DNA from: Solibacillus faecavium
GTDB lineage: Bacteria; Bacillota; Bacilli; Bacillales_A; Planococcaceae
Direction: 5' to 3'
DNA length: 64,000 bases
Assembly: GCF_014836905.1 (NCBI RefSeq)
Contig: NZ_JACSPZ010000011.1
Coordinates: forward strand, 56,988 to 120,987
Translations under genes and position numbers: made by a program
Shown: in pieces, positions 1 to 9,623 of the stretch
Layout: every line of letters starts with the position of its first letter
Position numbering within the stretch: the first letter of the stretch is position 1
The notes under the pieces: generated by a model
What the model was told of the DNA's origin: nothing
Database searches by the model: none
What the model saw: only the letters and a program-made list of their open reading frames with translations

Positions 1-439
1 AAAAAAATCATAAAATTCATTGGTTTTCATAGAGATAAGCGGATAATCTCCTCTTATTTTCCTCATTATGACGACAATTCTAAAAATAAGCGGAAATCCT
101 CTGCTTATTTTTTCTGCCCTAATCTAGCTGCCTCATTTTAATATTCCGTTATCGAGCGCGATTCTGTAAATAGGATCAGCGCTCATTTTTCTAAGGAGTT
201 ATCTTAGCTTGCTTAAAAACTTGCAAGACAAACTATCAACTCACAGCTGATATACGTTACGTGTAAATGGAAGTTATAAATCAGGTTTAAAAGAATATAT
301 TATTTTATAGAAGTTTATTTTCTATGAATATAATAGCTTTTCGTTTTTGTCTAGCTGTTCCTTGTTCTTTGTTGTTTTGCAATGAGATTTTTAGATCTGC
401 CAGTTTGTCCATTAATTTTGATGTAGGAGGATAAGCAAT
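1..439. other. Intergenic region upstream of first acyl-CoA synthetase
   Basis: No convincing coding sequence is visible. The stretch carries two copies of a short palindromic repeat (listed separately) and then AT-rich DNA leading to the ribosome site at about 426-431. It probably holds the promoter of the gene starting at 440, but I could not assign -35/-10 boxes with confidence. Confidence 0.5.
32..113. repeat. Two copies of a short BOX-like palindromic repeat
   Basis: Copies at about 32-60 and 82-113 share the form AATAAGCGGA...TCCTCTGCTTATTTT. Each is an imperfect palindrome of about 28-30 bp. The same family, with GGGAA/TTACCGC arms, occurs four more times at 56228-56418. Short dispersed palindromes in intergenic DNA are common in this bacterial group; whether they act as RNA hairpins or as passive repeats cannot be read from sequence. 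Confidence 0.6.
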
Positions 440-1966
440 ATGGATTTATTAAAACCGATTTTATCTCACGCAAGTAGAATGCCAAATCAGAAAGCACTAG
501 TTTTTGGGGATTATACGTATACGTACAAAGAGTTAAACGATGAAATTAATCGATATAGTAATGGTTTAATTAAACAAGGTTTAAAAAAGGGCGATAAAGT
601 TAGTTTGTTTTTAAAAAATTCGCATTGGTTTGTGATTTGCGCTTATGCCGTGATGAAGGCAGGAGGTGTCATCGTTCCTATTAATTTCCGTCTGACTGCG
701 AAAGAAATCCATTATATTGTGAATCAATCTGATTCAATTGCTGTCATTACAGATGCGGATCAAACTGAATTAATTAAGTCCGCAATTGCAGATGTTTCTG
801 TTAATCCATTAATTTACAGTACTGGAGATGCAGCTGAAGGGGTTATATCTTTAAAAGAGCTTGATACTACACAAACTGATGACCCGAATGTACCAATTTC
901 TGCAGATGATGATGCGCAAATTTTGTATACATCAGGTACAACGGGTAATCCAAAAGGGGCACTGCTTACACATGGGAATGTAATTAGTCTCAATAGTGCT
1001 CAAACTGTAATGATGAAATTAAATCGTGAGGATGTCTATTTACTAGTAGCGCCGGCATTCCACTCGGCAGGTTTAAATATGGTTCTTACATCTTGCTTTT
1101 TTGCTGGTGCCACAGTTGTCATGATGCGTGATTTCCATCCTTTAGAAACGCTAAAAGCGATAGAGCAGCATAAAGTCACGCTATTCTTTGGTGTGCCTGC
1201 TATGTACAATGCATTTTTCATGATTCCGAAAGGGTCTTTTGATTTATCATCTGTTCGTGGCTATATTTATGGTGCAGCACCAATGTCACCAAGTATGATT
1301 GAAAGTGCTGTAGAATATTTGGGTTCAGACCAGTTCTATAATGCGTGTGGTTTAACTGAAGGTGGACCAGGAGGCGTTTATTTAACACCAGAAGAACATA
1401 AGACAAAGCTAGGTGCGAGTGGAAAAGCGATGACATTTTTAGATGTTCGGGTAGTAAATGATTATATGGAAGATATATTACCTGGTGAAGTCGGTGAGCT
1501 AATTATGCGCGGTGAATCTGTAATGAAAGAATACTATAAAAAACCAGAAGAAACAGCGAAAACGTTTCGTGACGGTTGGCTTTTAACAGGTGATTTAGCA
1601 ACAATTGATGAAGAGGGCTTCATTACACTTGTAGACCGAAAAAAGGACATGATTATCTCAGGGGGAGAAAATGTTTATTCGGTTGAAGTCGAGCAGATTT
1701 TAAATGGTTATCCTGGCATTGTTGAATCGGCAATTATTGGTTTGCCAGATTTGAAATGGGGAGAGGTAGTAACAGCTGTTATCGTTAAAAAGGATGATAT
1801 AGAGATTGATGAAGAAGATATCAAAGCATATTGTCGCGAGCATTTAGCTGGTTATAAATTGCCACGTAACTTTATTTATGTAGAAGCTTTACCTCGTAAT
1901 GTTTCCGGGAAAATATTGAAATATCAATTACGTGAAAACTGGAAAGAGGATAAAATTAGTCAGTAG
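440..1966 (+). CDS. Class I adenylate-forming acyl-CoA synthetase (AMP-binding)
   Basis: Probably activates a carboxylic acid, most likely a fatty acid, to its CoA thioester through an acyl-adenylate in the cytoplasm. The 508-residue length is typical of the family. The P-loop-like A3 motif YTSGTTGNPKGALLTH lies near residue 163, the TGDLA motif and the hinge motif DRKKDMIISGGENVY lie near 385-415, and the C-terminal catalytic lysine sits in SGKILK near 490. The start is set by TAGGAGG 7-8 bases upstream. It is followed 62 bp later by a small DUF1428-like gene, possibly co-transcribed. Substrate is not predictable from these motifs. A paralogue lies at 9624-11180. Confidence 0.9.
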   Translation: MDLLKPILSHASRMPNQKALVFGDYTYTYKELNDEINRYSNGLIKQGLKKGDKVSLFLKNSHWFVICAYAVMKAGGVIVPINFRLTAKEIHYIVNQSDSIAVITDADQTELIKSAIADVSVNPLIYSTGDAAEGVISLKELDTTQTDDPNVPISADDDAQILYTSGTTGNPKGALLTHGNVISLNSAQTVMMKLNREDVYLLVAPAFHSAGLNMVLTSCFFAGATVVMMRDFHPLETLKAIEQHKVTLFFGVPAMYNAFFMIPKGSFDLSSVRGYIYGAAPMSPSMIESAVEYLGSDQFYNACGLTEGGPGGVYLTPEEHKTKLGASGKAMTFLDVRVVNDYMEDILPGEVGELIMRGESVMKEYYKKPEETAKTFRDGWLLTGDLATIDEEGFITLVDRKKDMIISGGENVYSVEVEQILNGYPGIVESAIIGLPDLKWGEVVTAVIVKKDDIEIDEEDIKAYCREHLAGYKLPRNFIYVEALPRNVSGKILKYQLRENWKEDKISQ

Positions 1967-2028
1967 GGGACTACTTTACAGCAATTCAAAAGAGTATCAG
2001 GCGGTTTGTATTAGTAGGGGGAGTAATC

Positions 2029-2379
2029 ATGTATTTAGAAATTTATCTTTATCCTGTCCCTGAAGAAAACAAGGAACAATTTTTAAAAATTAATCGAGAA
2101 GCTGAACGTATTTACAAAGAATATGGTGCCCTTGAGAGCGAGACATTTACTGCTACCTCTATTCAGCCAGGGTATGGTTGTATAGGAATGATATCGGCCG
2201 TTGAATTACTTGAAAGCGAGATACTTATGTTAGAAATTAACCGTTATGATAATAAGGAGCACCATAGTCAGGTTTTGGAGAAAGTTGATAATGATGAACA
2301 AATTGAAAAGTTATACAATCAAGTGATTGAGGTAATCGATCTTAGTCGTACTGTCCGTGGTGAATTCGAGTTTCTTTGA
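2029..2379 (+). CDS. DUF1428-like small protein (dimeric alpha-beta barrel)
   Basis: 116 residues with the family pattern: an N-terminal strand MYLEIYLYPVPEENKEQFL, an EYGALESE segment near residue 33, then HHSQVLEKVDNDEQIEKLY and a C-terminal FEFL. This layout resembles DUF1428 proteins, which fold as ferredoxin-like dimeric barrels and have no settled function. GGGGGAG precedes the ATG. It lies downstream of the acyl-CoA synthetase in the same direction and may share its transcript. There is no signal peptide or membrane segment. The family assignment is moderately sure; the role is unknown. Confidence 0.65.
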   Translation: MYLEIYLYPVPEENKEQFLKINREAERIYKEYGALESETFTATSIQPGYGCIGMISAVELLESEILMLEINRYDNKEHHSQVLEKVDNDEQIEKLYNQVIEVIDLSRTVRGEFEFL

Positions 2380-2470
2380 GGGGCATAAGCTGAAATTTCT
2401 TTAATTGGTGCAGGCACATATTCAAAAGTGCGTGCATTTTTTGATGAATAATCCCTAATATTTTGTCATA

Positions 2471-2509
2471 CAAAACACCCCTTAAGTTTTTACACTAACT
2501 AAAGGGGTG
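2471..2509 (-). terminator. Rho-independent terminator of the subtilase gene
   Basis: CACCCCTT at 2476-2483 pairs with AAGGGGTG at 2502-2509. On the minus strand the stem is followed by TTTTG, which fits termination of the 2533-7032 gene just beyond its stop codon. Confidence 0.75.
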
Positions 2510-2532
2510 CTGTTCTAATGATTTACATTTTT

Positions 2533-5500
2533 TTACGGTGTCTCTGTTAAGTCTTCCTCTATAGAATTCGGTGTTTCTATTAATTCTTCTTTAGAAGATT
2601 GTTCCTCAGCAGCGGCATCGCCAGGTCCTTCTGTAATTACTGGTAAATTAATATATAATTTACCGGCAGCTTTTTGACGAGTTTCATTATTAAAGTCATC
2701 GATTGCAATTACTTCAATAACTGCTCCGTTTGCAACAGTATCAGCAGGAACTGTCCAATAGCCAACGTAATGACCATTTCCTTGTTCCATCATTGGTAAT
2801 GCAGTTGCATTTTGAACTAAGTTTGTTAATGGCATATGGATTACAAAAGTAGGTTTTAATCCTGGCTCACTATCAAACTCAATCTTAACTGTTCTACCCG
2901 TTGTAATTGTAATGTCTGTATCTGGTTTTAAATTTGTAATGATCGGTGCATCGAAATCTGCAGTTACAGTAACTGTCTTAGAAACACTGTTGCCAGCTTT
3001 GTCTGTAGCTACTACTGTGATTTCATTCGCTCCATTATCAAGAATAACGCGTTTAGAATACTTTCCATCGCTGATAGTAGCGTTTGAGCCATTAACAGTC
3101 ACTGTGTCAATATTTTCATCTGTAATTAAACCTTCTACAGTAACTGTTTCACGATTTACTTTTTCACCATTAGATGGTTTGTCGATCGTTAGTTCCGGAA
3201 CTATCGTATCTAAAGTTACTAAAACCGGAGTCGATTCACCTGTTACTCGACCATCTAATTTCGAAAGAACAGAAAATTCATTAGCGCCTTCAACTAAGTT
3301 TGCTTTAATTTCAAATTTGCCATCGTCTCCAACTACTGTTGATGTAACTACTTCACCATTTTGTTTTAACTCAATAGTTGTTGTTGGAGATGCTGTTCCA
3401 GTAATTGTTGTTTCAGGCTCATTTGTAATTGAGTTAGTTACTGGAGAAGTGATTACAGGACCGACTACTTCATAGCTAACACGTGCCCGAATCATATAGT
3501 TTCCTTCGCTTGCAGGAGCTGAAGACCATGCACCTGATACATGCTGATAGCTTCTAGCTGCATTTTTACCATCTTCATCCGTTGCTAGACCTGGCGTATT
3601 CGGGTTTGCAACTGTTTGACGGTAAACCATATAGAAGTCACCATTTACAACAATATTGTGATCTGTTAAATCTACAACTGTCCATTCACCATTTCGAAGA
3701 GCTGTTGCATCAATTGGACCAGCTAATTGTTTACCTGGCGTACCGTCTGCTCCGGTAGCATCCCAAACTTCCACTGCAAATGCAGTTCCGCCTGGAGTAG
3801 GCCATTCAGTTGTCCAGAAGCGGAATACACCATCTGTTACAATTCCGTTTTCTTTTCCTTCAGGAAGAGACATTTTTACTGCCCATGCATTTCCGGCAGC
3901 GTTGAATGCACGAGCATTTTCCGCAGTACCATCATCATAGCCGATTTCTCCACCTGGATATGTGTAGAAAGGTTCAAGAGAAATGCTTATAGGTGATAAT
4001 TCACCTGTAAGAGAAACAGGAATTTCTTTTCCATGGTATCCACGAGCAATTACTTTAAGTGTGTACGAACCTACATATGCTGTAAGGGCAAAGTTACCGT
4101 TAGCATCTGTTTGGACAGGTGTGATATTTGCGTCTTCAACTAAAATAACTGTTGCACCTTCAATTGCTTCTCCTGTTGATTCGTCAGTAATTGTACCGCT
4201 TATTGTATTTTGTTCAATTTCATCTAATGTGAAATTCGCAGTAGAAGTGCTATCCGCATCAATTGTGACTGTTTGTACTTCAGATTCGAAACCGTAAGCC
4301 TCTGCTTTTACATTAAATGTGCCCGTACCATGTGTCATTTTGTATGAACCGTCTGCTGGGCTTGAATAAACCGAACGTCCGGACTCTATCACACTTACTT
4401 GAGCGCCTAATGGAAGAAGTGTTGGATTGTTGATTACTTCAATCTCAGGTGCCTTATCTTTTGAAAGTACATCAGGTTTAATTGTCTTTGGATCTACAGC
4501 TTCTTTTAATGCATCTTTTTCTTTCCCGTTACCTTTATTGCCATTGTTTCCGTTGTTGCCATTGTTCCCCTGGGTATTTCCTTTATTGCCGTTGCCATTA
4601 TTATTGTTTTTACCTTTAGAAACTTTACCAGTTTGAGATACGCTAGCTAATGCTACATCATCAATATACCAGCCATCTCGTTGTACACTAGAATCTGAGA
4701 ATGCATTGAAACCAATATAAATACGTTGTCCAGCATAGTCTGATAAATCAACCTCTGCGTCTAACCAACTATTGGATATACCTTGAACCATTAATAATTG
4801 TGTCCAGTTTTCTTGGTCTGTTGACACGAATACATGTCCATAATCATACGCTCTACCAGAACTAGCTTGTTCGAAGTTATGCCAATGTTTAAATTGTAGG
4901 TAAGAATTTCCTTCAGGTAGATCAATTGGAGGTGCAACAAGTGTTGCGTTCATGCTGTTTGCGTATGTGCCAGATAAGTTTGTTGCATACACCTTTTCAC
5001 CTGAGGCAGCATTTCCTGGACCAGATGTTGGTACACCCCAGTCCCAGCTGTCATTAGTACCAAATGAGTACCAGCCAATTGGTTGTGTTTCAAAGTTTTC
5101 AAAATAACCAACAGTGATGCCTGGTTTTACTTCCACAACGTACTCGTCACTGATGACTTCATTGTTACCGAAGTCATTAATTGTCCATTTGTACGTAAAT
5201 GAATTGCCAGATATTAAATCCCCTGGAATAACTACAGCGAATTCACCAGCTTTATGATCACCAGATTTACGTCCAGCAGGGATTTGTTGCCAAGCATTAT
5301 TTTCATCTTTGTAGTTAAGCACAACTGATGAAACACTAATGTTATCACTAACTGAAACGGTTAAATTTAGATCCATTCCGGCATATGTTTCACTTGGTGC
5401 AGTATGCTCGAAATTAGGGGCTTCATTATCCGTTCCTGCTTGTGTAACTTGACCCTCTAGCGTACCTAGTCCAGTAATAATAGAAGAAACTGCTTCATAA

Positions 5501-7032
5501 GCATCTACTAATCCATAACCATAACCTTGGTTAGGTGTAGTTGTGTATTGACTATCTGTTAAAGGATTTGCAGTGTCTAGAAGAATCTGTTCCATTTCAT
5601 CTACTGTTAAATTAGCATTTACTTGACGTAGAAGGGCAGCTACACCTGATACAGCAGGACCTGCCATCGATGTACCATTCCAACCACCTTCATAACCACC
5701 GCCAGGAACTGATGAACGAATGTTTACACCTGGAGCAGAAATATCTGGTTTAATTTCAGCATAAGGAGAAGGGCCACGGAGAGAGAAATTCCCAACTAAG
5801 TTATTGATGTCTGTTGCTCCTGTAGCAAATGACTCTGGATAGTTTGCTGGTGCAGCAACAGATCCAGCACCCCCTGGGTTAGTAAAAGTTGTATTACCTG
5901 CAGAGAATTCAGGGAAGATTTCTGCTGCACGCCAGTTAATAACAACATCACGATACCATTCGTCTAATCCAGGACCACCGCCCCAAGAATTATTTACAAC
6001 ATCGGGTGCCATATCAACACGTGCATTTCCGTTAGCATCTGTTGGTGCTAAAATCCATTGAGCCGCCTCTAATAGATCAGCATCTGAACCACCATTAGCA
6101 GTGAATGCTTTTACGGCAATATATTTAGCGCCAGGTGCAACACCTATTTGATTAGAGCCATTTGGTTCACTACCAACCATTGTACCGGTAACGTGAGTTC
6201 CGTGATCTTGATCATCATATGGAGTAGCACGTCCAGCAGAAGTTGAATCATACCAGCTATAATCATGAGAAACTTCACCGGTTGCTGCGTTATAGCCACG
6301 GTATTTTTCTTTTAAAGCTGGGTGATCCCATTGAACGCCGGTATCGATACTTGCAACTACCGTACCTGATCCATCAATACCCATATCCCAAACTTCTGGA
6401 GCATTAACGCGTTCAATATTCCACTCAACGTTTGCAACTTCCGCACTTGGTGCTACGGCGTCTTCAGTTTTGGTCGTAAAGAGTTGACGTGTTTCATTTG
6501 GTAATACTTTCTCTACTTCCTCAAATGTGGCGATTTTTTCAGCAACTTCTTGGGTTGCTGTGACGGCAATGGCATTTACGATATAAAAGGATGTAATATC
6601 TGATGCATTGCCAACTTCCGCTTCTTTATTGAGGAATTGCATGACTGATTGTTGTGAATCTATAGATGTTGCCTTTAATTCGGAGACAACAGCAGAACGC
6701 TGAATCAACTTGGCGTTTAGAGCGGATAAGTTGGAATCTACCGCTTTTTGACGAGCAGCCTCAGCAACTTGAGCAGAATTCGCTTTATCTTTAAATTTCA
6801 CTAAAAAGGTTACTTTATTATCTTCTTTGAAATTTTCAAGTAAGCGCGCATTCAGTTTTTCACGTGCGGAACTAAAAGTACTAATAGAATTGGAATCTCT
6901 AAAAGATTCATAGAGTTGATTGGAAGTTGTTTGTGCGCTAGCAACACTTGGTGTCAATAAAGAAAATGTCATCGCTGCAGTAGCGAGGATACTAAATGCT
7001 TTCCTAGAATTCTTTTTCCTCTTCATTTTCAT
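2533..7032 (-). CDS. Large secreted subtilisin-family (S8) serine protease, bacillopeptidase F-like
   Basis: A 1499-residue exported endopeptidase. Residues 1-33 form a Sec signal peptide (basic start, hydrophobic core, ASA end). An I9-type propeptide spans roughly 70-185. The S8 domain spans about 205-515 with the triad Asp230 (SIDTGV), His277 (DHGTHVTG) and Ser455 (GTSMAGP), and oxyanion Asn347. After it come an Ig-like segment (about 535-635), a domain like the C-terminal part of immune inhibitor A (about 640-795), an Asn/Gly/Lys-rich linker (805-838), carboxypeptidase-regulatory-like repeats (about 860-1020), a beta-rich domain and two or three Ig-like domains up to 1385. No LPxTG, SLH or other wall anchor is seen, so it is probably released. 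The start has a GGGGGAATG-type ribosome site. It resembles B. subtilis Bpr in plan but is longer than I would expect for Bpr. Confidence 0.92.
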   Translation of the reverse strand: MKMKRKKNSRKAFSILATAAMTFSLLTPSVASAQTTSNQLYESFRDSNSISTFSSAREKLNARLLENFKEDNKVTFLVKFKDKANSAQVAEAARQKAVDSNLSALNAKLIQRSAVVSELKATSIDSQQSVMQFLNKEAEVGNASDITSFYIVNAIAVTATQEVAEKIATFEEVEKVLPNETRQLFTTKTEDAVAPSAEVANVEWNIERVNAPEVWDMGIDGSGTVVASIDTGVQWDHPALKEKYRGYNAATGEVSHDYSWYDSTSAGRATPYDDQDHGTHVTGTMVGSEPNGSNQIGVAPGAKYIAVKAFTANGGSDADLLEAAQWILAPTDANGNARVDMAPDVVNNSWGGGPGLDEWYRDVVINWRAAEIFPEFSAGNTTFTNPGGAGSVAAPANYPESFATGATDINNLVGNFSLRGPSPYAEIKPDISAPGVNIRSSVPGGGYEGGWNGTSMAGPAVSGVAALLRQVNANLTVDEMEQILLDTANPLTDSQYTTTPNQGYGYGLVDAYEAVSSIITGLGTLEGQVTQAGTDNEAPNFEHTAPSETYAGMDLNLTVSVSDNISVSSVVLNYKDENNAWQQIPAGRKSGDHKAGEFAVVIPGDLISGNSFTYKWTINDFGNNEVISDEYVVEVKPGITVGYFENFETQPIGWYSFGTNDSWDWGVPTSGPGNAASGEKVYATNLSGTYANSMNATLVAPPIDLPEGNSYLQFKHWHNFEQASSGRAYDYGHVFVSTDQENWTQLLMVQGISNSWLDAEVDLSDYAGQRIYIGFNAFSDSSVQRDGWYIDDVALASVSQTGKVSKGKNNNNGNGNKGNTQGNNGNNGNNGNKGNGKEKDALKEAVDPKTIKPDVLSKDKAPEIEVINNPTLLPLGAQVSVIESGRSVYSSPADGSYKMTHGTGTFNVKAEAYGFESEVQTVTIDADSTSTANFTLDEIEQNTISGTITDESTGEAIEGATVILVEDANITPVQTDANGNFALTAYVGSYTLKVIARGYHGKEIPVSLTGELSPISISLEPFYTYPGGEIGYDDGTAENARAFNAAGNAWAVKMSLPEGKENGIVTDGVFRFWTTEWPTPGGTAFAVEVWDATGADGTPGKQLAGPIDATALRNGEWTVVDLTDHNIVVNGDFYMVYRQTVANPNTPGLATDEDGKNAARSYQHVSGAWSSAPASEGNYMIRARVSYEVVGPVITSPVTNSITNEPETTITGTASPTTTIELKQNGEVVTSTVVGDDGKFEIKANLVEGANEFSVLSKLDGRVTGESTPVLVTLDTIVPELTIDKPSNGEKVNRETVTVEGLITDENIDTVTVNGSNATISDGKYSKRVILDNGANEITVVATDKAGNSVSKTVTVTADFDAPIITNLKPDTDITITTGRTVKIEFDSEPGLKPTFVIHMPLTNLVQNATALPMMEQGNGHYVGYWTVPADTVANGAVIEVIAIDDFNNETRQKAAGKLYINLPVITEGPGDAAAEEQSSKEELIETPNSIEEDLTETP

Positions 7033-7778
7033 TCCCCCTTAGATTTTCGATCGAACTTTACCTATAAATTTGCAGCTTGTAGGTTGTCCTTTAAGGATTT
7101 TAAAAACAACCTTTCCTCCTCTCTATAGTTTTTTGGGTAGAAATGACTAATTTGTGAAATTAAATTCTCTAGATGTAAGTACTATGTTAGATTATGGAAA
7201 ATACTTTATTTGTCGTATTATGTCGAATAATTTAGAGGGTAAACACTTTTGAATTTAATTACCTATTTTTTGTAAGTAATGGAGAGTCAACAGACATAGC
7301 TGGATATCAGTGGGGTATAGTATTAATAAGGTTTTACAGATATTATGGATTTTGCAAAAAGATTGAATTTATCTGTTATTTTTAAAAAAAGATTAGTTTA
7401 ACCTAAAAAAGAGCAATAGGTCTAAAGGTCATTTATTTTTTGGAGGTTGTAAGAAGGACTTTTTATCTGTATATCGATTTTGAAATTATTATTCTTAATG
7501 AAGAAAAGCGGTAAGTATCTTTCGATGATAATTAGATTGGAAATTCAGAATTTAAAGCGACTGATAGTATTAATAGTTTTTAAAAATAAACAATGCAGTA
7601 AACAGAATGTTATTTTCAACAAACTTATCGATAAATTTGAGAGGGAAAAAAGGCTTGTAAGATCCCTGTATATATTTAACTAGTGTACAAGTTTTTATTT
7701 CACTGGAGTTCTTTTTGAGTAAAAGCTAAGGTTTTGGAATGTCGAAATTTGTCTAAATTCTAGGTCCTGTATAATTTA
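7033..7778. other. Intergenic region upstream of the protease
   Basis: AT-rich DNA without a supported gene. A reading frame at 7480-7683 lacks a ribosome site and has a biased, lysine/isoleucine-rich composition typical of chance frames in AT-rich DNA. The protease promoter should lie in the right part of 7033-7250, but no clear boxes were identified. Confidence 0.5.
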
Positions 7779-8040
7779 CAATTAAATTGGTTCATCACTA
7801 TAAGTTGGGATGACAAAATTGCCGCCTCGCGATAGCGCAAGCGGCTTGATTATGTGTTTTTTTACTTCACTTTATAACGAGGGCAAAATTTTGGGATTGG
7901 TGGGCCTCGCAAACGGCAATAAAGGCAGTGATAAAGACATGTATCACGTGGCTTTAGCGCTGTCTTGCCGTAGCCCACCAATCAAAGTAGAATTTTATTA
8001 GAAAAGTAACCCCATGTTATGGTGATGAGCCATTCAATTG
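7779..8040. mobile_element. MITE-like element with imperfect terminal inverted repeats
   Basis: The left end 7779-7809 (CAATTAAATTGGTTCATCAC...) is the imperfect reverse complement of the right end 8010-8040 (...GTGATGAGCCATTCAATTG); about 22 of 28 aligned positions match with one gap. Inside lies a second long palindrome. GATTGGTGGGC (7895-7905) pairs with GCCCACCAATC (7973-7983), then CGGCAA/TTGCCG (7914-7919 and 7965-7970), TAAAG/CTTTA and GTGATA/TATCAC. A third GC-rich hairpin lies near 7822-7844. The block is richer in GC than its flanks. I see no transposase. It could be a MITE, a decayed insertion sequence or a structured RNA gene. Confidence 0.6.
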
Positions 8041-8120
8041 AAAAGTAATTGGAGTAAATAGGGAAAGTATATATTTTGTAAAATTATTGTGACATAATGA
8101 AGAGAATAGGAGGACTCAGT

Positions 8121-8834
8121 ATGAAGAACGAATTAATATTGATACTTACATATGTAGTTACAATTACTTTAGTGACTTTGACAACATTTAATCCAGAAGA
8201 ATACATAATAAAGGATGCCTATATGGCGGCTTTAACGGGTCTTATTTATATTGTCTTTACAATTGGATGGGGAAGGCTAGTGCAGCAAATAAAATTTAAC
8301 GCATTTCATAAATGGCTTTTTGTTTTGATTACTTGGTATACGTTATTAACGATTGGAGATATTTTATTATTTCAGAAAATGCCAAGTGTGTTGATTATGC
8401 TTGGGGTGTTACTTTTTATACTAGGATGCCTTTATGTTTATCGAGCAAATGGCATAGTAGTAGATGCTTTAACAGCTGCTCTATTATTGTTGATACTCTA
8501 CATTGCGATGCGAATTGAACATACTATTTTTCCAGGAGCGATAATTGGTGGCATCTTCATTTCAATGCCATTTTTAATAATCGCGGCAAAGAAATCCCTT
8601 CGTGCAACACAAGTTCTAGCGCGTCTTGTATTTTTCTTAATGGCTTTTACCGTTTTATTTTTATTTCCTGGAACGCCTATCATTGCAGAGGGCGGCTATT
8701 TGCTGTATTTAGTAATCATTATCATTGTTGTAGCTTTTGTCCTTAGACGTAAAATTGAACTGCTCTTGCCACAGGAAGCCATGCCTGTATTATTAGTAGT
8801 TACTTTGGTTATGTATGGTGTGAAATTTATTTAA
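8121..8834 (+). CDS. Multi-pass membrane protein, function unknown
   Basis: 237 residues, almost entirely hydrophobic, with about seven or eight transmembrane segments and very short loops (for example IYIVFTIGWGRLV, PSVLIMLGVLLFILG, PFLIIAAKK, LVIIIIVVAFVL). The ATG at 8121 is chosen because AGGAGG lies at 8107-8112; an ATG at 8097 in the same frame has no ribosome site. No catalytic or transport motif is recognisable. It ends just before a strong bidirectional hairpin shared with the convergent gene at 8902-9207. I do not recognise the family. Confidence 0.75.
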   Translation: MKNELILILTYVVTITLVTLTTFNPEEYIIKDAYMAALTGLIYIVFTIGWGRLVQQIKFNAFHKWLFVLITWYTLLTIGDILLFQKMPSVLIMLGVLLFILGCLYVYRANGIVVDALTAALLLLILYIAMRIEHTIFPGAIIGGIFISMPFLIIAAKKSLRATQVLARLVFFLMAFTVLFLFPGTPIIAEGGYLLYLVIIIIVVAFVLRRKIELLLPQEAMPVLLVVTLVMYGVKFI

Positions 8835-8850
8835 TATGTCATAAATAAGA

Positions 8851-8885
8851 AGGCTGACGAGAAAATAATACTTTCTCGTCAGCCT
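8851..8885. terminator. Bidirectional terminator between convergent genes
   Basis: A perfect 14-bp stem, AGGCTGACGAGAAA (8851-8864) with TTTCTCGTCAGCCT (8872-8885), and a 7-base loop. It lies between the stop of the plus-strand gene ending at 8834 and the stop of the minus-strand gene ending at 8902. Neither side has a long T run. Confidence 0.75.
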
Positions 8886-8901
8886 ATATTTATGTGCTTT
8901 T

Positions 8902-9207
8902 TTACAACATTGTTATCCATGTTATGTGTAGAACGAATATCCCGGTATATAAGAACATAACGAAAGAAAGAACTACTCGCCAAACGTTTGTTAACCTTGT
9001 AGGAAAGTCTGATTTCCATAATAACCAAACTAGACCAGATAAAATAACTTTTGTTCCTAGAATCGTTAAAGGGGAAAGTGAACTCAACAGTGGGTTCGCT
9101 TCTTCAATCCATTCGTTACTAAGTCCCCAAGCTGTACAAATGCCATCAATAAGATTTAACACCAATATGACCAACAACATCCGTTTAATATCAAATAAAC
9201 GTCTCAC
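8902..9207 (-). CDS. Small integral membrane protein, DUF5658-like
   Basis: 101 residues with three hydrophobic segments and the signature LNLIDGICTAWGLSN...EEANPLLSSL near residues 17-45, which matches the DUF5658 pattern (a Leu-Asp membrane helix followed by an EANP motif). The start is GTG at 9207-9205; the upstream AAGAGTG is only a weak ribosome site, so Met10 is an alternative. Function is unknown. It is convergent with the membrane protein gene ending at 8834. Confidence 0.65.
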   Translation of the reverse strand: MRRLFDIKRMLLVILVLNLIDGICTAWGLSNEWIEEANPLLSSLSPLTILGTKVILSGLVWLLWKSDFPTRLTNVWRVVLSFVMFLYTGIFVLHITWITML

Positions 9208-9623
9208 TATATATCACTCTTCGCTCGAATCGCAATCTCTCCTTTTTTAATTTTTCCATAGATTTATTTTTTCTACTTTTTGATTTTTTTCAAATTCTCC
9301 ATCTTTAGATAAGCGTTTACCAAAGTGTACTTATTTTATACTGCCTATATAACCGGTATTAATTAGAAATTAGATTTAATCATCTTGAGCCATTAGTTCT
9401 CAATTTATAGATATCGAATTATTTAAAAGGGAGTGTTCGTGAATTAACTAATATCAAATTTAGATTAACTGGTTTGAGGGAGAGGCAAATATCAGAATTC
9501 AAAATATAAATGACGTTTTAACTGCATATTAAGAGATGCTAGATGAATATAATTTAAAGAAGACGCTAAAACGATAGGAATATTTAAGATTATTATTCTT
9601 TTTTTAATAGAAAGGTGATGGGT
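9208..9623. other. Intergenic region before the fatty-acid operon
   Basis: AT-rich DNA with no supported gene or RNA. It separates divergent genes and should contain the promoter of the 9624-13060 operon. I looked for a FadR-like palindrome and saw none convincing. Confidence 0.45.

Noticed and set aside
2912..4636. Several plus-strand frames across the subtilase gene
   Set aside because: They are antisense shadows of a gene with intact catalytic motifs and no ribosome sites of their own.
7480..7683. 67-codon frame upstream of the MITE-like element
   Set aside because: No ribosome site and composition typical of chance frames.
7810..8001. 63-codon frame inside the palindromic element
   Set aside because: It is a by-product of the palindrome; no ribosome site.
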